The notes: generated by a model not told the origin, from the letters alone. Counted from the first letter of the stretch, positions 23,730-33,427 are shown. The stretch: DNA of 38,851 nt from Spirulina sp. SIO3F2 (GCA_010672165.1 JAAHHN010000038.1:1-38851); one strand, 5' to 3'. Numbers and translations are program-made.

Positions 23730-24050
23730 TCAAATATATTTTTCTAGAGTGTTAGCAAGGGTGGTCTTCGGCACAGCGCCAACAACCATATCTACCCTCT
23801 GACCCCCCTTAAAAAGCATAAGAGTGGGAATACTGCGAATTCCATACTGGCTGGCAACACCCGGATTCTCATCAGTGTTAATCTTAACAACTTTAACCTG
23901 ACCCTCATACTGCTGTGAAATTTCATCAACAACAGGAGCAACCATCCGACAAGGACCACACCAAGGTGCCCAAAAATCCACCAAAACTGGAACTTGGCTC
24001 TCGATCACTTCTGCCTTAAATGTACTATCTGTAACGGGTGTTGCGGCCAT
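23730..24050 (-). CDS. trxA: Thioredoxin
   Basis: A 106-residue m-type thioredoxin with the redox motif [11 protein letters not shown] (WCGPC, near residues 28-36), conserved cis-Pro in [13 protein letters not shown] and the buried Asp in VLVDFWAPW. It passes electrons from thioredoxin reductases to targets such as MsrA, peroxiredoxins and Calvin-cycle enzymes. It has its own terminator downstream and the small RNA gene yfr1 upstream, a neighbourhood known in other cyanobacteria. Confidence 0.96.
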   Translation of the reverse strand: MAATPVTDSTFKAEVIESQVPVLVDFWAPWCGPCRMVAPVVDEISQQYEGQVKVVKINTDENPGVASQYGIRSIPTLMLFKGGQRVDMVVGAVPKTTLANTLEKYI

Positions 24051-24220
24051 AAGATGGGCTTCCTTGTTCTGTCAGTGATTTTTACTTTACCGTAAGCAAT
24101 ACTACAATAGCAAAAACTCTTACCCTCCGAAGCTAAAGTATATAATCAGACATAAATTTTGGGTGAGGTAATGACTTTATGGCAATGGGTAACTCAAACA
24201 ACTAACTATTATCCAATAAT

Positions 24221-24298
24221 AAAAGGAAACCGCCCAAGGCTCTTGAGCGGAATAGTGGTGTGAGGAGTGAGTAAAAACATACTTTGTATGCCTTTACC
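24221..24298 (-). ncRNA. yfr1: Yfr1 small regulatory RNA
   Basis: Read on the minus strand, the region has the three hallmarks of Yfr1: a short 5' hairpin CATAC-AAA-GTATG (24290 to 24278), an unpaired stretch containing the conserved ACTCCTCACAC (complement of 24258-24268), and an intrinsic terminator CCGCTCAAG-AGC-CTTGGGCGG (24250 to 24230) followed by TTTCCTTTT. A -10-like TACAAT (24311 to 24306) places the 5' end near 24292-24299. Yfr1 is known in nearly all cyanobacteria, often next to trxA; its unpaired motif base-pairs with mRNAs, for example those of outer-membrane proteins. The terminator also closes off the upstream photolyase gene. Confidence 0.93.
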
Positions 24299-24355
24299 AC
24301 CTTCTATTGTAAGATAACAGATTATTTTTTTTGAGTTGCGTTTATGATAATCTCC

Positions 24356-25810
24356 TTAAACATTAACGCTAGCCATCATGTATAGCGACTTAAAGCGGCT
24401 CCGCTGGTTCGAGTGTACCACAATCGGTTCGGGGTAATGGCGATATTGGCTTTCAAGGGGAGTAATGTTGCCAGTAAGCAACTCGGTATTATCGAGTGAG
24501 GTGAGTTCAGGCAGCCAGTGACGAATGTATTGAGCCTCAACATCAAATTTCTGTGCTTGACGAGTGGGGTTGAAAATTCGGAGGGGTTTCGGATCCATGC
24601 CACTAGAGGCACTCCACTGCCAGCCGCCATTGTTAGAGGCTAAGTCTCCATCCACTAAATTTTGCATAAAGTAGCGCTCACCCCAACGCCAGTCGATGAT
24701 CAAGTCTTTGGTTAAAAAGCTCGCTACGATCATGCGGCAGCGGTTGTGCATCCAGCCGGTCTCGTTCAGTTGACGCATAGCTGCATCCACAATCGGATAT
24801 CCTGTGCGCCCCCTACACCAAGCTTGAAAATGGTCTGGGTTGTTTTCCCAAGGAAATTGCTTAAATTGCTTGCGGTAGGGGCCATCTGCCAATTCTGGAA
24901 AAAAATAGAGCGCATGCTGGTAGAATTCTCGCCAGGCTAATTCTTTTTGCCAAACGGTGATGCTGTGGCAAGCTTCATCAGAATTCTGGCTTGCGATCGC
25001 TTCTTCGGTAGCCTGCCAAATTGTGCGTACACCAATCGCCCCAAATCGTAGGGCAGCACTGAGCCGAGATGTGCCCAATTGTTCTGGATAATCTCGTGCT
25101 TCAGCGTAATTGAGCAGCGGGCGATCGCAAAATCCGGTAAGGTGCTCAAGCGCAGACGACTCACCCGGTTCAAGGGGAAAGCCATTGCGCCAGTGATAAC
25201 CAAATTCGTCAGCCATCGGCAATTGCGGTAAACATCCGACCCGTTGAGCACTAGCTTGTTCGGATTCAGTTAAACCCTGGAGTTGCACGGGGCACGGAAT
25301 GGGTGTGAGCTTGGGCTGCCGAGACCAGTTTTTCCAGAAGGGGCCATAGACGGTGTAGGGTTTTCCGGTTTTGGTCAGCACCTGACCGGGTTCACAGAGC
25401 AATTGATCCCAAACCGTATGCACCTGAATATTGACCGATTCAAGGGCGGCTTTCACTTGGCGATCGCGTTCTCTAGCTCTGGGCTCAACATCCTTTGTCC
25501 ACACCACATGCTGAGCGCCAATGGCTTGAGCGAGTTGCACAATGCCAGTTTCAGGAGTAGTGTGCAACAGCAAGAGTTCACTGCCCAATTGGCGATAGCT
25601 TTCTGTCAAAGAGTTCAGACAGCCCACCATAAAAGCAACCCGTGCTGGAGCAATATCGTCTCGCTTCAGAATCTGGGGGTCAAAGCAGAACACACCAACC
25701 ACATTGAGTCCCAATTGTTCACGAGCGATCAGCTCAAAGGCACGATGATCGCTTAAGCGCAGGTCACGGCGATGCCAGAGCAGAATTCGATTTGAGATGG
25801 AGTGAGTCAC
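24356..25810 (-). CDS. phrA: Class I CPD photolyase (8-HDF type)
   Basis: A 484-residue photolyase/cryptochrome-family protein. The N-terminal alpha/beta antenna domain begins LLWHRRDLRLSDH; the helical FAD domain contains WQKELAWREFYQHALYFFP, GRTGYPIVDAAMRQLNETGWMHNRCRMIVASFL and the DLASNNGGWQWSASSGMDP signature. This matches the CPD photolyase group typified by Synechococcus elongatus, which uses 8-HDF antenna and repairs cyclobutane pyrimidine dimers with blue light. The start is GTG at 25810, only 7 bp after the adenylate cyclase stop, so the gene is probably cotranscribed with it. The yfr1 terminator lies downstream. Confidence 0.92.
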   Translation of the reverse strand: MTHSISNRILLWHRRDLRLSDHRAFELIAREQLGLNVVGVFCFDPQILKRDDIAPARVAFMVGCLNSLTESYRQLGSELLLLHTTPETGIVQLAQAIGAQHVVWTKDVEPRARERDRQVKAALESVNIQVHTVWDQLLCEPGQVLTKTGKPYTVYGPFWKNWSRQPKLTPIPCPVQLQGLTESEQASAQRVGCLPQLPMADEFGYHWRNGFPLEPGESSALEHLTGFCDRPLLNYAEARDYPEQLGTSRLSAALRFGAIGVRTIWQATEEAIASQNSDEACHSITVWQKELAWREFYQHALYFFPELADGPYRKQFKQFPWENNPDHFQAWCRGRTGYPIVDAAMRQLNETGWMHNRCRMIVASFLTKDLIIDWRWGERYFMQNLVDGDLASNNGGWQWSASSGMDPKPLRIFNPTRQAQKFDVEAQYIRHWLPELTSLDNTELLTGNITPLESQYRHYPEPIVVHSNQRSRFKSLYMMASVNV

Positions 25811-25817
25811 AAACAGA

Positions 25818-28490
25818 TCACTTACTGGTCATTGTCCAAACCCCATCCCAACTCTTTTTGGGAGGGTTCTTGATCAGTTGCTGGCAACGATCGATGTGTA
25901 GCCAAGCGGCTTTATCATTGCGATCGAGTTCAAGGATTGTGCCGAAGGTGGAAATGGCTTTGGCGAAATCTTGATGGGTGTAGAGCTTGCGGGCCTTGTT
26001 ATACAGTTCAATAATCTGCTCCTTGCCCTCAGGGTAGCCATTCTTGGTTTCTTCGAGCAACTCGTAGACCCCCACGGGTTGGGTTTTCCCTTTCACGCGG
26101 ATACAGTCTAGCTCCCGCACCAAAAGCTGTCCTTCACATTGATGGTAGGTGTTCTCGCTAATGACGATATCACAGCCATATTGCTTACTCGCCCCTTCTA
26201 GACGAGAACTTAGGTTCACCCCATCCCCGATCGCGGTAAACTCCATTCGCTTACTCGAGCCAATGTTGCCGCTGATCACAAAGTCCGAGTTAATCCCAAT
26301 CCCAATCCGAATCGTTTGTTCACCCCGACTGGCGCGATCGGCGTTATAAGCCGCGAGGCGACGGCGCATATCTAAGGCACTCTGACAAGATTTCAGGGCA
26401 TGATCGGGCAGTGGGAAGGGCGTGCCAAACACCGCCATAATCGCATCACCGATATACTTATCGAGAATCCCTTTATGCTCAAAAATCGACTCCACCATAC
26501 TCTCAAAGTAGGTGTTGAGCATCTCTACCACTTCTTCAGCTTGGAGTTTCTCCGTGAGGCTAGTGTAGCTCCGGATATCAGAGAAGAGCACCGAAACTTC
26601 CTTGCGATCGCCCCCTAGACCAATATCCCCGCCTTCGAGCAACTGTTCCGCTAGCTCCTGGTTCATATAGCGATACATGGTGCTCTTCAGCCGCTTCTCA
26701 TCGCTGATATCATCCATAACGACCAGCGATCCATAGACATTCATCAGGTCGCGGGCATCGGTGATGGAATTGATCGAGAGATTGATGCTACGCTCTTCGC
26801 CACCGGCGGAAACAATGGTTTGATCTGGGTAATATTGCTCCCGCTCCTTAGTGTCTTCCGGGTTAAGGGATTTTTGGAACCAGCCGGTGAATTCCTCATC
26901 CTGATCGGCTTGAACCTCATCATCGCTTTTGCCTTTCTTGATGGCAATGAGGTCTTTCATCAACAGGCCTTCGATGGTTTTATCTCCAAAACCTAGCAAC
27001 TCCTTGGCTTTTTCATTCGCCGCCAAAATGTAACCGTGTTTATCCGTGGAGATAACACCATTGGTTAGACTGCGCAAAATATCCCGCTGCATCTGTTCCT
27101 GCTGGCGCACCTTGGCAAAAAGTTTGGCATTTTGCAACGCCACCCCTGCTTGAATATTGAATGCCTCCATAAACTCCTGGTCACTGCGGTTGAAGCTCGC
27201 TTTCCAACATTCTGGTGCTTCAGGCCAATTCTCTGGATTGTAGGGAGGATGGTCGCCTTGCCGAATTTTGTTAATGAGCTGAGTGACACCAATGAGTTCC
27301 TTATCGGAATTGAAGACAGGCATACAGAGCAAACTACAAGTACGGTACTTTGTCTTTTCGTCTGTGTTCTTAGCGGTCTCCGCATCCTCGCGATTGTAGA
27401 GATCAAAACCAATATTCAGTGGTTCTCCTTCCTGAGCAACTTGACCCGCAAAGCCGACCCCCACCGGAACCCGAAACTCTTTCACTTCCCCATTGGGTAG
27501 GGGAATCTTAGTCCAGAGGTCATTTTTGTCATGGTCAATTAGCCACAGGGTGGAGCGATCGGCATTCATCAGCTTCTTCGCTGCATCCATCACAGTGCGT
27601 AGGGTGGCATCGAGATCCAAATTGCCCCGACTCAATGAGTTGGTGGCTTCGATGAGCGCATTGGCGGCGCGCTGACGCTGAGTTGCTTTGTAGAAAGAGC
27701 GCGACGACTCCAGAATCAAGCGGATCGATGGGGCAAAATTCTCAAAGACTTCGAGATCGGTGTTGGTAAAGCCTTCATGAGAAATGCGTTGGTCTAAGGG
27801 GATATCTCGGCTAACATTTTGCTCAAGTTTGTTGATGAGCTGCACGACCGCCACAAGCTCATCTCCCTCCTCCGTTTCTTTGAGTAGCGGCAACGCCAAC
27901 ATGGAGTATGTGCGATAGTTGTTGAGCTTATCGAACTTCTTTGCCGATTCCGAACGTGGATCATCATAAAAGTCAAAGGGAATATTAATCACCTTTTTGA
28001 ACTGCGCAACTTCCCCAGCGATCCCCTGACCTACAGAGATACGGATTTCAATGGGCTTACCGTCATTGCCCTTAGCGACAATTGACCAGAGTTGATCCTG
28101 TTCTTCATCAAGTAAGTAAATAGTTGTGCGATCAGCACCCAGCAGCTCCCCTGTTTTAAGGGTGATCGAGCGCAGCATCTCATCTAAGATTGCATCAAAA
28201 CCATCGCTATCAATAATGTTGTCGAGCAGACCCAAGGTTTGATTAACAACCTTGAGCTTGTCTTCAACATCAATAACAACCTGCTGGAAGGTTTCCTTGT
28301 TGAGGGGAGCAAGGAAATTTGAGAAGGTTCCTTTGGCGGTCACCAACGAACTTGAAGACGCATCGGGCGCAGGCTTTGTTGTGCCATTGCTGTGCTGACC
28401 ATTGTTGTTTTGCCTGTTCGTCGCAACTTCAACATCAATGGTTTGGCCGGTATATTCCAATTTCGTGGGTGGCTGAGATGCAGCAGTCAT
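25818..28490 (-). CDS. CyaB-type adenylate cyclase (GAF-GAF-PAS-cyclase-TPR-like)
   Basis: An 890-residue cytosolic class III adenylate cyclase with the domain order of Anabaena CyaB1/CyaB2: GAF-A (about 85-260), GAF-B (about 285-465), PAS (about 475-600), cyclase (about 630-810), short C-terminal helical repeat. The cyclase has both metal-binding Asp residues (VLFSDIRSYTS and IGDAIMAVFG), the adenine-selecting Lys in SKRMEFTAIGDG and the Asn/Arg pair in VNLSSRLEG, so it should be active on ATP. Both GAFs carry LINK followed later by F-x3-D, the NKFDE-type motif, though the last Glu is Leu in GAF-A and Gln in GAF-B. In Anabaena, GAF binding of cAMP stimulates synthesis. The photolyase gene is 7 bp downstream. 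Confidence 0.93.
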   Translation of the reverse strand: MTAASQPPTKLEYTGQTIDVEVATNRQNNNGQHSNGTTKPAPDASSSSLVTAKGTFSNFLAPLNKETFQQVVIDVEDKLKVVNQTLGLLDNIIDSDGFDAILDEMLRSITLKTGELLGADRTTIYLLDEEQDQLWSIVAKGNDGKPIEIRISVGQGIAGEVAQFKKVINIPFDFYDDPRSESAKKFDKLNNYRTYSMLALPLLKETEEGDELVAVVQLINKLEQNVSRDIPLDQRISHEGFTNTDLEVFENFAPSIRLILESSRSFYKATQRQRAANALIEATNSLSRGNLDLDATLRTVMDAAKKLMNADRSTLWLIDHDKNDLWTKIPLPNGEVKEFRVPVGVGFAGQVAQEGEPLNIGFDLYNREDAETAKNTDEKTKYRTCSLLCMPVFNSDKELIGVTQLINKIRQGDHPPYNPENWPEAPECWKASFNRSDQEFMEAFNIQAGVALQNAKLFAKVRQQEQMQRDILRSLTNGVISTDKHGYILAANEKAKELLGFGDKTIEGLLMKDLIAIKKGKSDDEVQADQDEEFTGWFQKSLNPEDTKEREQYYPDQTIVSAGGEERSINLSINSITDARDLMNVYGSLVVMDDISDEKRLKSTMYRYMNQELAEQLLEGGDIGLGGDRKEVSVLFSDIRSYTSLTEKLQAEEVVEMLNTYFESMVESIFEHKGILDKYIGDAIMAVFGTPFPLPDHALKSCQSALDMRRRLAAYNADRASRGEQTIRIGIGINSDFVISGNIGSSKRMEFTAIGDGVNLSSRLEGASKQYGCDIVISENTYHQCEGQLLVRELDCIRVKGKTQPVGVYELLEETKNGYPEGKEQIIELYNKARKLYTHQDFAKAISTFGTILELDRNDKAAWLHIDRCQQLIKNPPKKSWDGVWTMTSK

Positions 28491-28651
28491 ACGCTGTATG
28501 GTTGGAGGATGATGGACGTGCTGGATGTATTCTAACGATTAAACTCTGGGCACAGGATAAAACTGGCGAAAAGCGCAGTAGATTTACCCCCCAGTTTACC
28601 TATGGAAGCTAGTTTAAACATTAATGAATCTTTAACAACCTTATAATTAAG

Positions 28652-30376
28652 TTATTTTTCGCGCAGGGTTTGGGCTTGTGCCAATAAAGATTGAGCAAAG
28701 GCGATCGCGTCTGTTGCCGCGTGCCCCCCAGCCAGTTGAGCAAGTTCTGTTGCCCGGCTGTCCTGGGTTTCCAGCGAGGTAACATTCACAATTGTGCGGG
28801 GATCTTGTCCGCGGGGTTTAACGGCAGTCTTATCCACCCGAAAATGGCGATCGGCCAAGGCAGCAATCAAGGGTTGATGGGTCACACAGAGAATTTGATG
28901 GGGCTGACTCAGTTGATTGAGTTTTTCAGCAATCGCCTGGGCAACTTTGCCTGAAACTCCGGTATCAATCTCATCAAATATCAAGGTTCTCTGATGTTGA
29001 CTGGCAGTGCCTTGGGTGAGACAACTCTTGAGCGCTAGCAAAAAGCGACTCATTTCTCCGCCTGATGCAGTTTCAGCCAGAGATTGGAGCGGTTCACCGG
29101 GATTAGGGCTAAACCAAAAGTTGATCTGTTCAGCGCCTGCACTGGTGGGTTCAATGGGCCGCAAACGACAGTCAAATTGCACTTTCGCCATCGCTAGCGG
29201 TTTAAGCTCACGGATCAGTTGCTTCTGGAGCTTCTGGGCTGCGGTTTGGCGATGCTGAGTCAGGGTTTGACAAGCATCAAGGAGAATCTGGTGAGTACGA
29301 TCGCGCTCAGCTACCAATTCCTCTAGCGACTGACCCGCTCCAGTGAGATCATCCAATTCAGTTTGCAACGCCTGCCAAAGGGCGATCGCGTCTTTGAGCT
29401 CCGGGCCATATTTGCGACAAATTTGCTTGAGTGTGCCCAGACGGTTTTCTACCTCTTGCAAGCGTTCGGGGTCAGCTTCGAGCAAATCCCCATAGCGATT
29501 GAGTTGCTGTCCTGCCTCCACGACTTGATTAAGCGCACCCAGCACCATCTCTAAAACCGGAGTTAGGCTGGAGTCGTAATTAACCATATTCTTGACCATC
29601 CCCTCCACATTCCCAAGCTGATCTGCGATCGCCAGTCCCCCCTGCTCATTCTGATAGAGCAACTGGTAGCTTTGATAGCTTAGGTTCTGTAATTCCACCA
29701 CATGAGCGAGGCGTTCAAGTTCTTGTTCGAGTTCCGTCAGTTCTTCTGGCGCGTCTAACTCTGCCTCATTGAGTTCCCTAAGCTGGAATTCCAATACATC
29801 AAGGCGCTGAAGACGGTCTTGCTGTTGTTTTTCTCGGGTTTCTAGGGCTTGTACTGCTGCCCGATAATCACCATAAGCTTGGGCAACCCGTTGTTTGGCT
29901 TTGAGGAGGGTCTTGCCCCCATAGGTGTCGAGTAAATCCCGCTGACGATTGGGCAGGAGAAGTTGCACCGTTTGACCTTGGGCAGTGACTTCGATTAGCA
30001 GTTCGCGCAGTTCTTGGATCACCTGACGATTGACAAGAACACCATTGATCCGCGATCGCGATCGCACCGTTTCGCCTGAGGCCGTTAGATCCCGGCTACA
30101 AATCAGTTCTGGTTCATCAAGGGCATCAATGTCTTGCTGCTGGAGCCATTGGGCGATCGCATCTGTAAGCTGAAATGTTGCCTCTACTTTACCCCGCTGG
30201 GTTCCGGTACGCAGCAGACGACCATTAACCTTACCGCCAAGGGCAGCATCGATCGCATCCAAGATAATTGACTTACCGGCTCCCGTTTCCCCCGTTAAAA
30301 CATTTAAACCCTGACCAAACGAAAGCGTCAGGGCATCCACAAGGGCAAAGTTTTCAATGTGCAAGGCCAGCAGCAT
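28652..30376 (-). CDS. recN: DNA repair protein RecN
   Basis: A 574-residue SMC-like ATPase. Walker A is LTGETGAGKSIILDAI near residue 30, the central third is coiled coil (about 160-360), and the C-terminal head has the ABC signature ETASGGEMSRFLLALK, Walker B TLIFDEIDTGVSG and the His switch CVTHQPLIAALAD. RecN holds DNA ends during double-strand-break repair by recombination. The N-terminal methionine lies directly before the conserved LLALHIENFALVD. Gene order sodC-recN-cyaB-phr runs on one strand; the sodC-recN gap is 55 bp. Confidence 0.95.
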   Translation of the reverse strand: MLLALHIENFALVDALTLSFGQGLNVLTGETGAGKSIILDAIDAALGGKVNGRLLRTGTQRGKVEATFQLTDAIAQWLQQQDIDALDEPELICSRDLTASGETVRSRSRINGVLVNRQVIQELRELLIEVTAQGQTVQLLLPNRQRDLLDTYGGKTLLKAKQRVAQAYGDYRAAVQALETREKQQQDRLQRLDVLEFQLRELNEAELDAPEELTELEQELERLAHVVELQNLSYQSYQLLYQNEQGGLAIADQLGNVEGMVKNMVNYDSSLTPVLEMVLGALNQVVEAGQQLNRYGDLLEADPERLQEVENRLGTLKQICRKYGPELKDAIALWQALQTELDDLTGAGQSLEELVAERDRTHQILLDACQTLTQHRQTAAQKLQKQLIRELKPLAMAKVQFDCRLRPIEPTSAGAEQINFWFSPNPGEPLQSLAETASGGEMSRFLLALKSCLTQGTASQHQRTLIFDEIDTGVSGKVAQAIAEKLNQLSQPHQILCVTHQPLIAALADRHFRVDKTAVKPRGQDPRTIVNVTSLETQDSRATELAQLAGGHAATDAIAFAQSLLAQAQTLREK

Positions 30377-30431
30377 GGCGGGAAAAAAGCTCAGATGTTG
30401 TAATCAGAGCGTAGCGTAGTTTGGGCGATCG

Positions 30432-31016
30432 CTACTCAATGATTCCGCAAGCCAAGCGGGCCCCACCCCCCCCTAACGGTGCCGGATCATCAGAAAAGTT
30501 ATCCCCATGCAAATGTACCATTAAGGAACGACCGTGAATAAACGCTGTTTCTAAGCGTGGAGCCAGGACAGGAATCGTGGCGGTGCCATCGGCTTCGACA
30601 AACAAGGGGGGTAAATCTCCCAAATGTCCTTCCTCGCTATAGGGACCCTCATGACTTCCCGTATTAAACGGGTCAAAATGGCCACCTGCGGCTAATCCGG
30701 GCACAATCTTGCCATTTTTCTTAGCAGGGCCACAATCAGGATTGGTGTGGATATGGAAACCATGAGCACCAGCGGGAAGACCGGATAAATCCGGAATCAA
30801 TAGCAAACCATATTCAGTGTCGGTCAATGTCACCGTTCCTACGGTTGCCCCAAGACCCTCTGCACTGGTGAAAGTGAGCGTAATAACCTGATCTCCTTCA
30901 TCGGTCACATCGGCGTCATGGCCATCGGCTTGGGCAGCGAAGGGAATAAAGGCAGTTATAACGGATAAGCCCAGCGCAATAATGGAGGATTTAAGCATTT
31001 CAGAAATAATCATCAA
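30432..31016 (-). CDS. sodC: Cu/Zn superoxide dismutase (exported)
   Basis: A 194-residue protein with a signal peptide (MLKSSIIALGLSVITAF then AAQA; ATG at 30998 is an alternative start to 31016). Metal ligands are visible: HGFHIHTNPDC (two Cu His), GGHFDP, the SHEGPYSEEGHLGDLPP block with bridging and Zn ligands and Asp, and SLMVHLHGDNF (last Cu His). The disulfide pair is Cys in PDCGP and Cys in LACGI. It converts superoxide to hydrogen peroxide in the periplasm. Cu/Zn SODs are uncommon in cyanobacteria compared with Fe, Mn or Ni forms. It lies 55 bp upstream of recN and divergent from the ABC1 gene. Confidence 0.95.
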   Translation of the reverse strand: MMIISEMLKSSIIALGLSVITAFIPFAAQADGHDADVTDEGDQVITLTFTSAEGLGATVGTVTLTDTEYGLLLIPDLSGLPAGAHGFHIHTNPDCGPAKKNGKIVPGLAAGGHFDPFNTGSHEGPYSEEGHLGDLPPLFVEADGTATIPVLAPRLETAFIHGRSLMVHLHGDNFSDDPAPLGGGGARLACGIIE

Positions 31017-31242
31017 TATTTTGAGGGTGAACAGGGAAGGTTAAACCACAATTGGCAGTACCTATTCTGTTCTGGCTGGACAAGAGATATCGCAATAGCG
31101 CTAAACTCTGCCTGAGAAGAAGCTGAGAGCCAGGTGAGCCAAATCCAAACTGACTCGATAGGGTTCGAGACTAGACAAGAGCGGAACCCCCTCATCTATT
31201 GTTACAATTGCTTTACAAATCTTCTCTGCTCCTCACCAGTTC

Positions 31243-33168
31243 ATGGCTGATCCTGCTATTCCTGTTCTCGACCCGACCACTGAAGTCACTGTCGATGTGA
31301 ATGCCACTGAGACGGTTAGTGATTATGACCCTGACGCGATCATGGCTCATTATCGCTCACGCCTCTGGCAAGTTTGGGGACGTTTGATTGTGATTGTGCT
31401 GGCATTTGGGCGTTTTGCCTTGGGTCTGGGGTGCGATCGCTTCTTTGGGACTATCGAACAGAATCAACGCCAACGCGCTGGGCAACTGCGGGAACTGATT
31501 ACTAGCCTTGGTCCCACCTATATCAAGATTGGTCAAGCACTCTCCACCCGTCCAGATTTGTTGCCTGCCGTGTATATGGAAGAGCTGTCTCGTCTCCAAG
31601 ACCAGATTCCGGCTTTTGATAATGAAATTGCCTACAGTCTGATTCAGGAAGAGTTAGGGCGTCCCCCCCATCAGGTTTATGCTGAGCTTTCTGCCAATCC
31701 CGTGGCGGCAGCTTCCCTGGGGCAGGTTTATAAAGGCAAACTTAAAACCGGCGAGACGGTGGCGGTGAAAGTTCAACGTCCGGATCTGCTCGATCGCATT
31801 ACCCTTGATATTTACATTGCTCGTAGTTTAGCGATCTTCGCCAAGCAAAAGGTGAAGCGTATTCGCAGTGATTTGGTCGCCATTATTGACGAGTTTGCTG
31901 GGCGCATTTTTGAAGAATTAGATTATGCCCAGGAAGGCCGCAACGCAGAGTTGTTTGCCGAACTCTATGGTTACCTCCCCGAGATCTACATCCCACGCAT
32001 CCATTGGGATTACAGCGGTCGACGGGTGCTGACGATGGAATGGATTGAGGGCACGAAGCTGACTCAACTCGAAGCCGTACAAGCCCAGGGCATTGACGCC
32101 ACTTATCTGGTGGAAGTGGGCGTGGCTTGTTCCTTACGGCAGTTGCTTGAACATGGCTTTTTCCACGCCGATCCCCATCCAGGCAACCTCCTGGCCACAC
32201 CAGACGGGAAACTAGCATATCTGGATTTTGGCATGATGAGCCGGATCAAGCCTTACCAACGCTATGGCTTAATCGAGGCGGTGGTACATTTGGTAAATCG
32301 GGACTTCGAGGCGCTAGCCCAGGACTATGTGAACCTGGAATTTTTGACCCCAGAAACAGATTTAGAGCCGATCGTACCTGCTTTAACCAAGGTGTTTGGC
32401 AATGCTCTGGGAGCCAGTGTAGCCCAGCTCAATTTCAAGAGCATCACGGATCAAATGTCAGAGATGATGTATGAGTTTCCCTTTCGGGTTCCGGCTTACT
32501 ATGCTCTGATCATTCGCTCACTGGTGACGCTGGAGGGGATTGCGATCGGTGTGGAGCCAGACTTTAAGGTGCTCAGCAAGGCCTATCCCTACATTGCCAA
32601 GCGTCTGCTCACTGACCCCGCCCCCCAGTTGCGAGCATCATTGCGGGATCTGCTGTTTAAGGAAGGGAGTTTCCGCTGGAATCGATTAGAGAACTTGCTG
32701 CGTAATGCCCGCAATTCTCAAGATTATGATTTTGAGCGGGTATTGAATCAGACGTTAGAGTTTATTTTTTCAGAACGAGGAGCGCTAATCCGCGATCGCC
32801 TCGTACAAGAAATTGTCCAAGCGGTTGATCTCTTTGGCCAGCGATCGCTGTTCAATTTTTCAGCCCTCATGCGTCAGCAGTTCGGTCTCGCTGCCGTAGA
32901 AATGCCCGCCGAGCTTGAGCCTGCACCCAATAGTGCTAATAATCTGGCCCATATCCAAAACATCTGGGATATTTTGCAGCAAACCCAAGGCTTTGACCCA
33001 ATATTGTTGGTTTCAACAGTACCGAAGTTATTGCTTAAACCCGAGCTGCAAGAGATGAGTGAACATATTGCCAATGGTTTGGCTCAGCGGGTGATGGCTC
33101 GGCTGATTCGTCAATGGTTAATGGCAGATGAGGCTGATTTATCTCAGCCCGCCCTGCCTTCAGCTTGA
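31243..33168 (+). CDS. ABC1/UbiB (AarF) atypical kinase-like protein
   Basis: A 641-residue protein of the ABC1K/UbiB family. The family motifs are in order: KxGQ as TYIKIGQALSTRPDLLP (about residues 92-108), the Ala-rich nucleotide loop AAASLGQVYKG, Lys in VAVKVQRPD, the catalytic HADPHPGNLL and the metal-binding YLDFGMM. A hydrophobic segment near residues 47-65 and the C-terminal helices suggest membrane association. These ATPases support quinone and isoprenoid metabolism; cyanobacterial and plastid members affect plastoquinone and tocopherol handling under high light. The target is not identifiable. Single gene, start ATG 31243. Confidence 0.92.
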   Translation: MADPAIPVLDPTTEVTVDVNATETVSDYDPDAIMAHYRSRLWQVWGRLIVIVLAFGRFALGLGCDRFFGTIEQNQRQRAGQLRELITSLGPTYIKIGQALSTRPDLLPAVYMEELSRLQDQIPAFDNEIAYSLIQEELGRPPHQVYAELSANPVAAASLGQVYKGKLKTGETVAVKVQRPDLLDRITLDIYIARSLAIFAKQKVKRIRSDLVAIIDEFAGRIFEELDYAQEGRNAELFAELYGYLPEIYIPRIHWDYSGRRVLTMEWIEGTKLTQLEAVQAQGIDATYLVEVGVACSLRQLLEHGFFHADPHPGNLLATPDGKLAYLDFGMMSRIKPYQRYGLIEAVVHLVNRDFEALAQDYVNLEFLTPETDLEPIVPALTKVFGNALGASVAQLNFKSITDQMSEMMYEFPFRVPAYYALIIRSLVTLEGIAIGVEPDFKVLSKAYPYIAKRLLTDPAPQLRASLRDLLFKEGSFRWNRLENLLRNARNSQDYDFERVLNQTLEFIFSERGALIRDRLVQEIVQAVDLFGQRSLFNFSALMRQQFGLAAVEMPAELEPAPNSANNLAHIQNIWDILQQTQGFDPILLVSTVPKLLLKPELQEMSEHIANGLAQRVMARLIRQWLMADEADLSQPALPSA

Positions 33169-33427
33169 AGGGTATTGCAACCCTGAGTACAGGACAAAAA
33201 ATCAGAAATCGCCTGAAACCCTTCTGAATTCGTAGGTTGAGTGTAGGCGTAGCTCGTACAGGGCATGTTTAAGCGCAACTTGCTTTTCGCAGAGTTACCC
33301 AACGCGATCGCCGTAAGTCTTGCTGCTTTTCAGCTTCCTACATTACCCCAACCGACAATCCTCACCTTTCAGCCGATATTGAGCATCGCATTAGATGAGT
33401 ATTTCTACTCATTGATCTATTTTTAAA

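Noticed and set aside
27132-27500. 122-codon ORF opposite the adenylate cyclase GAF-B region
   Set aside because: Exact antisense shadow of conserved GAF coding sequence, no independent signals.
33230-33360. Possible degraded GTAGGTTGGG-type repeat before katG
   Set aside because: Only scattered matches; no clear inverted ends or second copy in the window.
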